NCBI GenBank assembly: GCA_938002965.1
Contig: CALKZY010000043.1
Location: 1 to 64,000 of the forward strand
Length of the DNA stretch: 64,000 nt
Source: an uncultured Acidimicrobiales bacterium
GTDB taxonomy: Bacteria > Actinomycetota > Acidimicrobiia > Acidimicrobiales > SZUA-35
Direction: 5' to 3'
The notes under the pieces were generated by a model. That model was given only the letters and a program-made list of their open reading frames with translations, had not been told where the DNA came from and searched no databases. Made by a program: the position numbers and the translations under genes. Below, piece after piece: positions 26,126 to 34,491 of the stretch; within the stretch, counting starts at the first letter, position 1; each line of letters opens with the position of its first letter.

Positions 26126-27551
26126 GTGCGCCCTCGCCAGGTTCGGACTTGAGCTGTTCCAGCTTGTCGTAGTCGGCGCCTAGGGGATAGGCCTCAGCGG
26201 GCCGAGGGTGATCGAGAACAGGCTGGACGATCTGCCACGCGGCATCGACCTGGTCACCTCGGGCAAACAGCCGTCGATCGCCTTCCATGGCGTCGCCCAG
26301 CAATCGGTGGTAGGGGCTGGGGCCGAACTCTATACCGTCGTGATCGACACAAAGCTCCAGTGATTCGCTAACTAGATCGGAGCCGGGCGCCTTGGCCTGC
26401 ATTTCCAACCCGATAACGTCATTTGGCTTCATCTGGAATCGAAGTCGGTTGGGTGGAGGAGCGGCGGCTTGGCCACTAAACAATGGTCTGGGAGGTGCGA
26501 CGAACTCGACGACCGCCTCAGTTACGGTGCGGTCGAGGCCTTTGCCGGTCCTGATCCGCCACGGGATGCCAGCCCACCGCCATGAATCAATCTCGAACGA
26601 CAGGTCAATGTAGGTTTCTGTGTCCGAACCGGCGGCCACGCCGTCCTCGTCCAGATAGCCCTCGTACTGGCCACGCCAAACCTGGCTTGGATTGAGCGGC
26701 TTGATTGACCTCAGAACTTTGACCACCTCATCGGACATAGCGTCGGCGTGGTCAGAGACCGGCGGTTCCATGGCCAGCAGTGCCACAATTTGCAGCAGGT
26801 GGTTCTGAGCGACGTCGCGCAGAGCACCTACTTCGTCGTAGAACTTGCCTCGACCTTCAACCCCGAAATCTTCGGCCATGTTGATGGTGACCGAACGGAC
26901 GTAGTGGCGGTTCCACAGAGGTTCGAGAATGGAGTTGGCGAACCGAAAGATCAAAATGTTGAGCACCGGTTCTTTACCCAAGAAATGATCGATCCGGTAG
27001 ATGCGATCCTCGGGATAGTGCCGCTTGACCGACTGATCGAGCGCCCGGGAAGATGTCAGATCCCGCCCGAACGGCTTCTCCAGCACTACGCGACCCCGGT
27101 TGAGACCAGTTGCTCCGAGACCATCGATCACGGTGGTGAAAAGGAACGGTGGGATGGCCAGATAGCAAACGGGCATTTCGACACTGGTCAGCTTCTCGGC
27201 CACTCGGTTGAATGTCTCCAGCTCGCGATAGTCCCCGGCCACATAGCCCAGGCGGTCGCTGAGGCGCCGCCAAACTTCCTGGTGTTCCGCTGCTTCGGTG
27301 TCCACACCGGCTTCGGCTAGACCAGAGCGCATTTCGGATTTGAGTCGGTCAACATCCCACGGCGATGAGGCGACACCCACAACCGGGCCAGACAACATCT
27401 TCTCCGACTCCAGCCGAAACAACGCGGCGAACAGCTTCTTGCGAGCCAGATCACCGGTGATACCGAACAGTACCAGCCCGTCAGATGAGACTTCGCTGCT
27501 GGTGTGACCCACTACGCTTTCGAGCTGGTCGTGAGAAGAGTTTGTCGTCAT
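26115..27551 (-). CDS. zwf: Glucose-6-phosphate 1-dehydrogenase
   Basis: Oxidises glucose 6-phosphate with NADP+ as the first pentose phosphate step. The 478 residues show the coenzyme loop [13 protein letters not shown], the active-site peptide [11 protein letters not shown] (substrate Lys and His), and [13 protein letters not shown] choose MTTNSSHD at 27551 because GGAGG lies just upstream; a Met 7 codons earlier overlaps that ribosome site. It leads the operon zwf, ROK kinase, pgl. Confidence 0.94.
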   Translation of the reverse strand: MTTNSSHDQLESVVGHTSSEVSSDGLVLFGITGDLARKKLFAALFRLESEKMLSGPVVGVASSPWDVDRLKSEMRSGLAEAGVDTEAAEHQEVWRRLSDRLGYVAGDYRELETFNRVAEKLTSVEMPVCYLAIPPFLFTTVIDGLGATGLNRGRVVLEKPFGRDLTSSRALDQSVKRHYPEDRIYRIDHFLGKEPVLNILIFRFANSILEPLWNRHYVRSVTINMAEDFGVEGRGKFYDEVGALRDVAQNHLLQIVALLAMEPPVSDHADAMSDEVVKVLRSIKPLNPSQVWRGQYEGYLDEDGVAAGSDTETYIDLSFEIDSWRWAGIPWRIRTGKGLDRTVTEAVVEFVAPPRPLFSGQAAAPPPNRLRFQMKPNDVIGLEMQAKAPGSDLVSESLELCVDHDGIEFGPSPYHRLLGDAMEGDRRLFARGDQVDAAWQIVQPVLDHPRPAEAYPLGADYDKLEQLKSEPGEGAHDR

Positions 27552-27686
27552 GGCTTTGCTCGGCCTCCACATAAGCTACGAACGGCAACAGTGATCGGCG
27601 GTGTTGCCTACAACCTACCCGAACCGCCACCGCCGCGGTCTGATTCCGGCAACGGTCAACCGTCTGTCGAACTAGACTCTCGGCTG

Positions 27687-28610
27687 ATGTCCAACCGTCA
27701 GGTTGTCGTTCTCGGCACCGCCAGTCAGGCCCCCACCCGTCACCGGGCTCACAATGGCTTCGTTGTCCGCTGGGATGACCAGCTCATCATGTTTGACCCT
27801 GGTGAAGGAACCCAGCGTCAAGCCATTCTGGCTGGCATCGCCATTGCGCGGCTGACCGCCGTATGTCTTACCCATTTCCACGGCGATCACTGTCTCGGCC
27901 TCCCCGGTGTCATTCAACGCAGAGCCTTAGATGCCCGTTCTTCGACAAATGGCCTGCCCGAGCTCCCCGTGTACTTTCCTGGCGACGGACGCCACTACTT
28001 CGACCGACTTCGAACGGCGAGCGAGTTCCACGACACAAGCAGGGTGCGCCCCGAGCCGATCGAGACCGACGGGCCGATCGGCACGCTTGGCGATCTGACG
28101 TTGACGGCCAGAGCCCTGACCCATCGCACGACGACCTATGGCTACCGGCTCGAGGAAGCACCCCGACGACGGTTCGACAGAGCCGAGCTGCAGCGATTGG
28201 GTATCGCTGGGCGCGCCGTCGGGCTTTTGGCACAAGAGGGATCAATTCAGACGACCTCAGGACGCGTCGACTTGGAGGCCGTATCTGAGGTCCTACCTGG
28301 GCAATCGCTAGCCTTCGTGATGGACACCGCTCCGTGCCAGGCGGCGGTGGAGCTAGCTCGCGACGTCGATCTGCTTGTCTGTGAGTCGACCTATCTCGAG
28401 TCCGAAGCGGAACTGGCTCGCGATTACTTTCATATGACTGCCGGCCAAGCGGCCACCATCGCATCGAAAGCCGGAGCTCGCCGACTTGTCCTTGGCCATT
28501 TCTCGGCTCGGTATCCCGACTCCGACGTCTTCGCCGCAGAGGCGGCGCCAATTCATTCCGATGTCGTCGTGGCCTCAGATTTGGCTGTCGTCGACGTGCC
28601 ATCTCGATGA
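27687..28610 (+). CDS. rnz: Ribonuclease Z
   Basis: Trims the 3' ends of tRNA precursors. A 307-residue metallo-beta-lactamase fold: LGTASQAPT at the start, the zinc motif THFHGDHCLGLPG, MDTAPCQAA with the bridging Asp, the HMTAGQAATIA motif and LGHFSARY His. The start MSNRQVVVLG is chosen; the frame is open further upstream, but that part overlaps zwf. The 3' end overlaps the convergent MFS gene by 58 bases. Confidence 0.93.
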   Translation: MSNRQVVVLGTASQAPTRHRAHNGFVVRWDDQLIMFDPGEGTQRQAILAGIAIARLTAVCLTHFHGDHCLGLPGVIQRRALDARSSTNGLPELPVYFPGDGRHYFDRLRTASEFHDTSRVRPEPIETDGPIGTLGDLTLTARALTHRTTTYGYRLEEAPRRRFDRAELQRLGIAGRAVGLLAQEGSIQTTSGRVDLEAVSEVLPGQSLAFVMDTAPCQAAVELARDVDLLVCESTYLESEAELARDYFHMTAGQAATIASKAGARRLVLGHFSARYPDSDVFAAEAAPIHSDVVVASDLAVVDVPSR

Positions 28611-29872
28611 TTCACCCGACCTCGCCCGACAAACGCGCAGCCGACAATCAAGGCGACCGAGCCCAGAACTCCGATCCACGACAGAACGCCGAATCCGCTG
28701 GTGATGAAGACAAATCCGGAAGACAACGCCGCGGCGCCGCTGACGAAGGCCTTCACCAGGTCACCTGCGCCCTGAGCCGCCACCCTGTCGCCGTTGCTTA
28801 CCGACTCGGTTAGCAGAGCGCTGGACCCGACTTCGCCGAAGCTCCAACCAAGCCCTAACAGGTACAGACCAGGGAACATCAACATCGACGACGCCTCACT
28901 GGCAAAGGCCGTGATTACCGTGGCGACAGAGAGGATGACGCCCCCAACAGCGATCGATTGAACCCGGCCGTACCTATCGGAGAACCATCCGGCCAATGGG
29001 GCGAACGCGAACATTCCCGCGGTGTGAACCGACAACACCCATCCGATCAGACCTATCGGCTTGTCGTGGTGATCCATGTGAACCGGTGTCATGGTCATCA
29101 CCATGACCATGACAGCCTGAGAGACGACCAGGCCGGCCAGTCCCAAGGCGGCCATTCTCGATGATGTCGCCGCTCGTAGACCAACCGCCAACCCGGTGGA
29201 TCGTTTGCTCGGTTTGGGTTGCCCTTTGGTGCTCACCAACAGCGGGTCGGGGCGAAGGAAGATGAATAGTACGCCGGCGGCCAAGGCAAAGAAGCCGGTG
29301 GCGAAGACGAACGCTCCTACAAGCTCATCCCAACCCAGTGAGGTTCCGACGTCGGAGGCAATGTCGGACAGCATCGGCCCACCGACCGCGCCGGCCGTCG
29401 AGGCGAAAACGACATAGCTAATGGCCCGCCCGGTCTTGGCCGGCGGTGATAGGTCGGCGGCGGCGTATCGAGCCAGGCTGGTTGACCCCTGACCGATTCC
29501 AAACAGCACCAGGCCGACCAAATAGACGACGAAGAACTCGACCTGCCCACCAAAACCGGCGATCACCGCGCCAACAATGGCAGCCATGTAACCGAGCACC
29601 AGACCGGGTCGCCGGCCTCGAATTGCCATTCGGGCACTCAACCATGACGAACTCAGGGCGGTGCCCACCGTTATGGCGGCGCTGGCAGCCCCAGCCCACG
29701 CTGGGCCACCGAGGAGACGCTGGGCCAATAGTGTCACAACCACAAAGGCGATGGACATAGCCGCCCGTCCGGCTGCAGACGCGGCTGACAAAACCAGCAG
29801 CGTCCTTCGCTGGAGCGCAGCCCGCTCTGGTTCACTCAGGCCAGCGGGGCCTGAGTGGAGGTCTTGAGTCAT
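28553..29872 (-). CDS. MFS transporter
   Basis: A 439-residue membrane protein with 12 predicted helices in two halves joined by a basic loop (QPKPSKRST). The cytoplasmic loop between helices 8 and 9, GWFSDRYGRVQSI, matches the major facilitator signature. The substrate is unknown; drug or metabolite export is the usual guess. It lies 114 bases after recA on the same strand, where many bacteria have recX. Confidence 0.8.
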   Translation of the reverse strand: MTQDLHSGPAGLSEPERAALQRRTLLVLSAASAAGRAAMSIAFVVVTLLAQRLLGGPAWAGAASAAITVGTALSSSWLSARMAIRGRRPGLVLGYMAAIVGAVIAGFGGQVEFFVVYLVGLVLFGIGQGSTSLARYAAADLSPPAKTGRAISYVVFASTAGAVGGPMLSDIASDVGTSLGWDELVGAFVFATGFFALAAGVLFIFLRPDPLLVSTKGQPKPSKRSTGLAVGLRAATSSRMAALGLAGLVVSQAVMVMVMTMTPVHMDHHDKPIGLIGWVLSVHTAGMFAFAPLAGWFSDRYGRVQSIAVGGVILSVATVITAFASEASSMLMFPGLYLLGLGWSFGEVGSSALLTESVSNGDRVAAQGAGDLVKAFVSGAAALSSGFVFITSGFGVLSWIGVLGSVALIVGCAFVGRGRVNHRDGTSTTAKSEATTTSE

Positions 29873-29986
29873 CGACAGATTGTGTCTGAAAGGCGCCCCC
29901 GGACCAGCATCGGAGTTAGAAGAGGCCGGAGCCGACCGCCGCAGGCCGGACCCCGGTCCCCCTCTCCCATACCGTTAGCTCAACCT

Positions 29987-31099
29987 CTAGTCGAGCGTGA
30001 TCGGCTCATCGTCGGCGCTTTTGGCCTTCGACTTTCCTTTGCCTTTGGCCGGAGCCTCGGCCAATGTCTCGTCGGCGATTGCGACATCATCAGCCATTGC
30101 CTCTTCAGACTCGTCCACGATGAGACCGACCTCGCGAAGCACACGGTCCTGGATCTCCATGACCAGATCGGGATTCTCGATCAGGTAGTTCTTGACGTTC
30201 TCACGACCTTGGCCGATCTGCTCGCCTTCGTAGGTGTACCAGGCACCGGATTTCTTGACGATGTCCTTATCGACGGCGATATCAAGCAACGAACCCTCAC
30301 GGCTAATGCCCTTGCCGTACATGATGTCGAACTCGGCTTGACGGAATGGTGGAGCGACCTTGTTCTTCACCACCTTCACACGAGTTCGGTTACCTACGAC
30401 CTCAGCACCGTCCTTGAGCGATTCGATGCGACGGATGTCAAGACGAACCGAGCTGTAAAACTTCAGGGCCCGACCACCAGGAGTTGTCTCCGGCGAGCCA
30501 AACATAACCCCGATCTTTTCTCGCAACTGGTTGATGAACACACAGATGGTGTCGGTCTTGTTCAGGTTGCCGGTGATCTTTCGCAGTGCCTGCGACATCA
30601 GTCGGGCTTGAAGACCGACGTGGGTGTCGCCCATCTCGCCTTCGATCTCAGCCCTCGGTGTCAGGGCGGCCACTGAGTCGACCACGATGACGTCAATAGA
30701 GCCGGAGCGAACCAGGATGTCAGCGATCTCCAGAGCCTGTTCCCCGGTGTCAGGCTGGGAGATAAGCAGTTCATCTACATCGACACCGATGGCGGAGGCG
30801 TAGACCGGATCCATGGCGTGCTCAGCATCGATATAGGCACAAACACCGCCATTGCGCTGAGCCTCAGCTACAACGTGCATAGCCAACGTCGACTTACCGG
30901 AAGACTCAGGACCGTAGATTTCCACCACACGTCCTCGTGGAAGCCCGCCAACTCCAAGAGCCAGGTCAAGCGCCAGCGCCCCAGTGGGGATACTGGCTAT
31001 CTCCATGTCGTTCTTGTCGCCCATCTTCATGACGGCGCCCTTGCCGAACTGCTTCTCGATGTTGCCCAGAGCGACGTCGAGTGCCTTATTTTTCTCCAC
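29987..31099 (-). CDS. recA: Recombinase RecA
   Basis: RecA forms filaments on single-stranded DNA, drives strand exchange, and triggers LexA self-cleavage. The 370 residues have the Walker [10 protein letters not shown] at 63-71, [15 protein letters not shown] (Walker B and following) and [21 protein letters not shown] (two adjoining parts of the L2 region), with an acidic and Lys-rich tail. The start is GTG 31099 with AGGAGAAA seven bases upstream; an open frame extends 48 codons further but looks non-coding. A LexA box overlaps its promoter. Confidence 0.97.
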   Translation of the reverse strand: MEKNKALDVALGNIEKQFGKGAVMKMGDKNDMEIASIPTGALALDLALGVGGLPRGRVVEIYGPESSGKSTLAMHVVAEAQRNGGVCAYIDAEHAMDPVYASAIGVDVDELLISQPDTGEQALEIADILVRSGSIDVIVVDSVAALTPRAEIEGEMGDTHVGLQARLMSQALRKITGNLNKTDTICVFINQLREKIGVMFGSPETTPGGRALKFYSSVRLDIRRIESLKDGAEVVGNRTRVKVVKNKVAPPFRQAEFDIMYGKGISREGSLLDIAVDKDIVKKSGAWYTYEGEQIGQGRENVKNYLIENPDLVMEIQDRVLREVGLIVDESEEAMADDVAIADETLAEAPAKGKGKSKAKSADDEPITLD

Positions 31100-31314
31100 G
31101 AGATTTCTCCTGTTGCCTCTGGTGTTCCCTACCTGAGGCCTTGTCTCACCTGGCCTATACGGGCCGTTGGTTGTGGTTATGGTCTGGGTCACGCTGTTAC
31201 GCGACGCCCGGGGAAGTTGTTCGGCATCACCGTAAGCGGCCACTGTGACACTGAAGATGAACGACAGTGCTTACGACGCTCTGGCTTGTCCTGGCAAACG
31301 AATTACAACAGTGA

Positions 31315-31343
31315 AATATAGTCGAGCCCAGATTGGCGAACAA
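31315..31343 (-). promoter_or_regulatory. recA promoter
   Basis: Read on the minus strand, TTGTTC (-35, 31338-31343) is followed by a 17-base spacer and TATATT (-10, 31315-31320). The -35 lies inside the LexA box. The leader to the GTG start would be about 210 bases. Confidence 0.55.
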
Positions 31344-31350
31344 CTGTTCG
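31337..31350. promoter_or_regulatory. LexA box between recA and the divergent lipoprotein gene
   Basis: CGAACAACTGTTCG is a perfect 14-bp LexA palindrome. It covers the recA -35 and lies 89 bases before the divergent lipoprotein gene at 31440, which it may also control. The rest of 31100-31439 contains no gene I can support. Confidence 0.88.
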
Positions 31351-31439
31351 GCCAAACTATTTTGCCGGCGCCAACGAGGAACTTGCCTCGACGGCGGTGA
31401 CAAGGCAATGCCGCACCAGCCAATTATCCTGGGGCCCGA

Positions 31440-31958
31440 ATGGCTTCACCAGGCACAGAACCAAGCGGGCGACCGGAGCTGTCAGCACTACTGCTTTCGG
31501 TTTTCCTCGGTATAGCTGCGATCCTCATCGCATCCTGTGGCGATGCGCCCGAGCTCGAACTGTCAGTCGAGACTCAGCTGGAGGCCCTCGCAGGCGAGGA
31601 TTTGACTCCGGCCGAAATCGCCCGGCAGATCGAAATCGCTGGCGCGTTGTGCGGCATGAGTGACGAGGTTCTGGTCGCTATATGGGACCAGCTCGACGAC
31701 GCGCAGCTGGCCTTTCAAGACTTCGTATTCGGTAGTCACTGCCCCGAACGAAGCGTTACCTACGGCCTTACAACCGGACGAACGCTGACCCCCGAGGCAC
31801 GCGTGGCGGCGGCTGAGCAACAGGCTGAGGAGCCCAGTGGGCCGTCTTCAACCGTTGTTCTCCCGGACAACACCACGTCTACCACCGCGACAACCGGCGC
31901 CACGGAGACGACGACCGGACGGACCAGTCCATCGATTTCTATCGCCACCAACGGCTAG
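31440..31958 (+). CDS. Small exported lipoprotein with Thr-rich tail
   Basis: A 172-residue protein with a signal peptide (about residues 14-32) and a lipobox ending IASC, so it should be lipid-anchored outside the membrane. A middle region of about 80 residues has two Cys (ALCGMSD and GSHCPER) and is mostly acidic and helical. The last 50 residues are Thr/Ser-rich, a likely wall-spanning tail. I do not recognise the family. Divergence from recA across one LexA box raises the possibility of SOS induction. A weak CCCGAC/GTCGGG hairpin follows at 31964-31988. Confidence 0.65.
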   Translation: MASPGTEPSGRPELSALLLSVFLGIAAILIASCGDAPELELSVETQLEALAGEDLTPAEIARQIEIAGALCGMSDEVLVAIWDQLDDAQLAFQDFVFGSHCPERSVTYGLTTGRTLTPEARVAAAEQQAEEPSGPSSTVVLPDNTTSTTATTGATETTTGRTSPSISIATNG

Positions 31959-32073
31959 CGAACCCCGACGGCTGTCAAAGAGGTCGGGCCAAACCCGAAT
32001 AAAACTGAGTGAGCGGCGACATTTCAGAGTACAACTGTGTCAAGTTCGACCACGGAGAGGACACTGACCGGAC

Positions 32074-33105
32074 ATGGGTACCTCAGAGACAAACCTCGAT
32101 CCCTTCTCGGCACCATTTGGTTCGCTTTTCGGCGACTCGATGACAATGGCCGTATGGGCTGACGGTGCCTACAACTACCCTGGCCAAGCCGTCGATCTCC
32201 AGCCGATACCGCTACATCCCGGCGCCCATGCCCTGCACTATGCCAGCACCTGCTTCGAGGGCTTGAAGGCACACCGCCAGGCCGACGGCTCATTGGCCAT
32301 TTTCCGCCTAGACGATCATGTGAAACGCATGCTGCAAAGCATCTCGCGGCTCCACATGACGCCACCGGACGCCGAACTACTACGGGTCATGATCATCGAC
32401 GCCGTTGAGGCAAATTCTTCGTTCACTCCGGACCCTCCAGGGTCGCTCTACATTCGACCGACATTCATCGGCACACTTGAAAACATCGGCGCCGCCGCCG
32501 CGCCCAGTGATTCCGGTTTGCTCTATGTCATCAACTCACCGGTCGGGGACTATTTCGCTGGCGGTATTCGACCACTCAAGATCTACATCGAAACCGAGAT
32601 ACCCAGGACGACACCACAGTTCGGCATGATCAAGTCCGGCGCCAACTACGCCATGGCGCTCGGCCCGACACTTGATGCCAAGCGAGACCATGTCGCCGAT
32701 CAAGTCCTGTTCGCCACAGGGGGCGACATCACTGAGACCGGCGCCTCGAACTTCTTCTTGGTGGACGGAGATCGTCTCATTACCCGCCACCTCGACACTT
32801 CTTTCCTGCATGGCGTGACCCGGGCTTCGGTGCTGACCATGGCCGCTGACCTTGGCTACCAGATTGAAGAACGATCAGTACCGCTCGATGAGCTCAGGGC
32901 CTGGGCCGAGCACGGCGAAGCGTTCCTGTCGGGAACAGCGGCAGTGATCGCCCCCGTCGGCACCATCATGATCGCCGGCGAGAACCTTACATTGGGGGTC
33001 GGCCAGCCCGGACCAAATACGTTGCGACTCCGCCAAGCCCTGGTCGACGTGCAGTTGGGCAACTCGGCCGACACCTACGACTGGCGCACAACCGTCAAAG
33101 GCTGA
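32074..33105 (+). CDS. ilvE: Branched-chain amino acid aminotransferase
   Basis: A 343-residue fold-type IV PLP aminotransferase that interconverts Leu/Ile/Val with their keto acids. Landmarks are HYASTCFEGLKAHR, RLDDHVKRM, YIRPTFIG, the Schiff-base Lys187 in MIKSGANYA, and TETGASNFFLVDG with the PLP-contacting Glu. GGAGAGG lies before the ATG. It converges on cinA with only 22 bases between. Confidence 0.93.
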   Translation: MGTSETNLDPFSAPFGSLFGDSMTMAVWADGAYNYPGQAVDLQPIPLHPGAHALHYASTCFEGLKAHRQADGSLAIFRLDDHVKRMLQSISRLHMTPPDAELLRVMIIDAVEANSSFTPDPPGSLYIRPTFIGTLENIGAAAAPSDSGLLYVINSPVGDYFAGGIRPLKIYIETEIPRTTPQFGMIKSGANYAMALGPTLDAKRDHVADQVLFATGGDITETGASNFFLVDGDRLITRHLDTSFLHGVTRASVLTMAADLGYQIEERSVPLDELRAWAEHGEAFLSGTAAVIAPVGTIMIAGENLTLGVGQPGPNTLRLRQALVDVQLGNSADTYDWRTTVKG

Positions 33106-33127
33106 GCCGCAGCGACAAGTTCCCCGG

Positions 33128-34426
33128 CTATCCCAGACGCCGTCGCAGCAGGTCCAGAATCGAGATGGTGCTGAACTGGCGAATGCGTTCGCGATCGCCC
33201 GGTAGCTGAAATGTCCCAACGGCGTCACTGGAGATACCAGCGTCGGCCAAGCCGCTGATGGCGTAACACACGGTTCCGACCGGTTTGCCTTCGGCCTCAT
33301 CCGGGCCAGCCACACCGGTCGTTGCTAAACCAATGTCGGCACCCAGCCGTCGCCTGACACCTTCGGCCATGGCCAATGCCGTCCCCTCAGTCACGACCGG
33401 CCCGTCAGGAACCTCAAGAACGGAGGCCTTCACTTCTGTGTGGTAGGCCACCACTGCGCCCCGAAACACTTTGCTGGCACCGGGAACGGCACACAATCGA
33501 CCGGCGATGTAACCCCCGGTCACAGACTCGGCCACAGCAAGAGATAAGCCTTGTTCGCCTAGAGCCCTGATAACGACGGTCTCCATGTTGTCATCGTCCA
33601 CCGCGAATACGATCGGCCCCATCAACTGGCGAAGCAGTTCCTCCTCCTCAGCCAACATGGCAGCAGCCGATTCCTCGTCAGACGAGCTGACGGTAATCCG
33701 GACCTTCAATCCCTCAACACCGCTGGCGAGAAAGGCAATAGTGGGGTTGCCAAGTTGATCTAGCTCTTCGATGCGGCCGGCCAAGGACTCGGCCAGACCC
33801 GATTCCGACGCTCCCCAGGTTCGAAGAACACGCGATCGGATGACCGACGGACGACCGGAGCGAGCGACGAGGTCGGGGACGACGGTGCCGTCGACCATTT
33901 CCTTCATTTCGTATGGCACCCCGGGAACGGCGTAGATGACTCGGTCCGTGCCCGCTATTGCGCCCCCATCGCCAGACCCGCCGGACACGAGCGCACCATC
34001 GGGTACGGGGCACACGAGGCCCGGCGCTGTGCCCGGCTGTTGGCTCATGGTTCGAGACCCGGCCGGCACCATGGCCTGTCGAAGATTGTTCTCCGGCATT
34101 GTTCGTCCACGACTGGTGAACATCCGTCGGATTCGGTCGGCGATGGCTTCGTCCAGCTCTAGCTCGACGCCAAGCAGATCGGCGATGACATCTCGGGTCA
34201 GGTCATCTTGAGTAGGTCCCAAACCGCCGCAACAGATGATGGCATCGCTGCGATCAAGCGCTTGGGCCAACACGGCTTTGATTCGGGCCGGGTTATCACC
34301 AACTTTGGTCTGGAAGTGCGAGTTCAGTCCGGCAGCTGCCAGCTGCTGGCCGATCCACGAAGAGTTGGTGTCAACAATCTGACCGAGCAACAGCTCGGTA
34401 CCAACAGCCACTACCTCTACCCTCAT
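33128..34426 (-). CDS. cinA: CinA family competence/damage-inducible protein (NMN deamidase domain)
   Basis: A 432-residue two-domain protein. The N-terminal molybdopterin-binding-like domain has VGTELLLGQIVDTNS, CGGLGPTQDD and AVPGVPYEM. The C-terminal PncC-type domain has AESVTGGYIAGRL with the nucleophilic Ser, VVAYHTEVKASVL with the Lys, and ATTGVAGP. In other bacteria this pair hydrolyses ADP-ribose and deamidates NMN in pyridine nucleotide salvage. It lies downstream of pgsA, separated from it by an exported hydrolase gene. Confidence 0.93.
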   Translation of the reverse strand: MRVEVVAVGTELLLGQIVDTNSSWIGQQLAAAGLNSHFQTKVGDNPARIKAVLAQALDRSDAIICCGGLGPTQDDLTRDVIADLLGVELELDEAIADRIRRMFTSRGRTMPENNLRQAMVPAGSRTMSQQPGTAPGLVCPVPDGALVSGGSGDGGAIAGTDRVIYAVPGVPYEMKEMVDGTVVPDLVARSGRPSVIRSRVLRTWGASESGLAESLAGRIEELDQLGNPTIAFLASGVEGLKVRITVSSSDEESAAAMLAEEEELLRQLMGPIVFAVDDDNMETVVIRALGEQGLSLAVAESVTGGYIAGRLCAVPGASKVFRGAVVAYHTEVKASVLEVPDGPVVTEGTALAMAEGVRRRLGADIGLATTGVAGPDEAEGKPVGTVCYAISGLADAGISSDAVGTFQLPGDRERIRQFSTISILDLLRRRLG

Positions 34427-34491
34427 CGCACTACCCTCATCGCACTCAGCTCCTTCAGAATCTCGCCGACGTCAAGTGGGCGATAGCTCGA

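Noticed and set aside
29090-29120. Tandem ATGACC/CATGAC repeats inside the MFS gene
   Set aside because: They simply encode alternating Met/Val/Thr in a membrane helix; there is no sign of phase variation or a mobile element.
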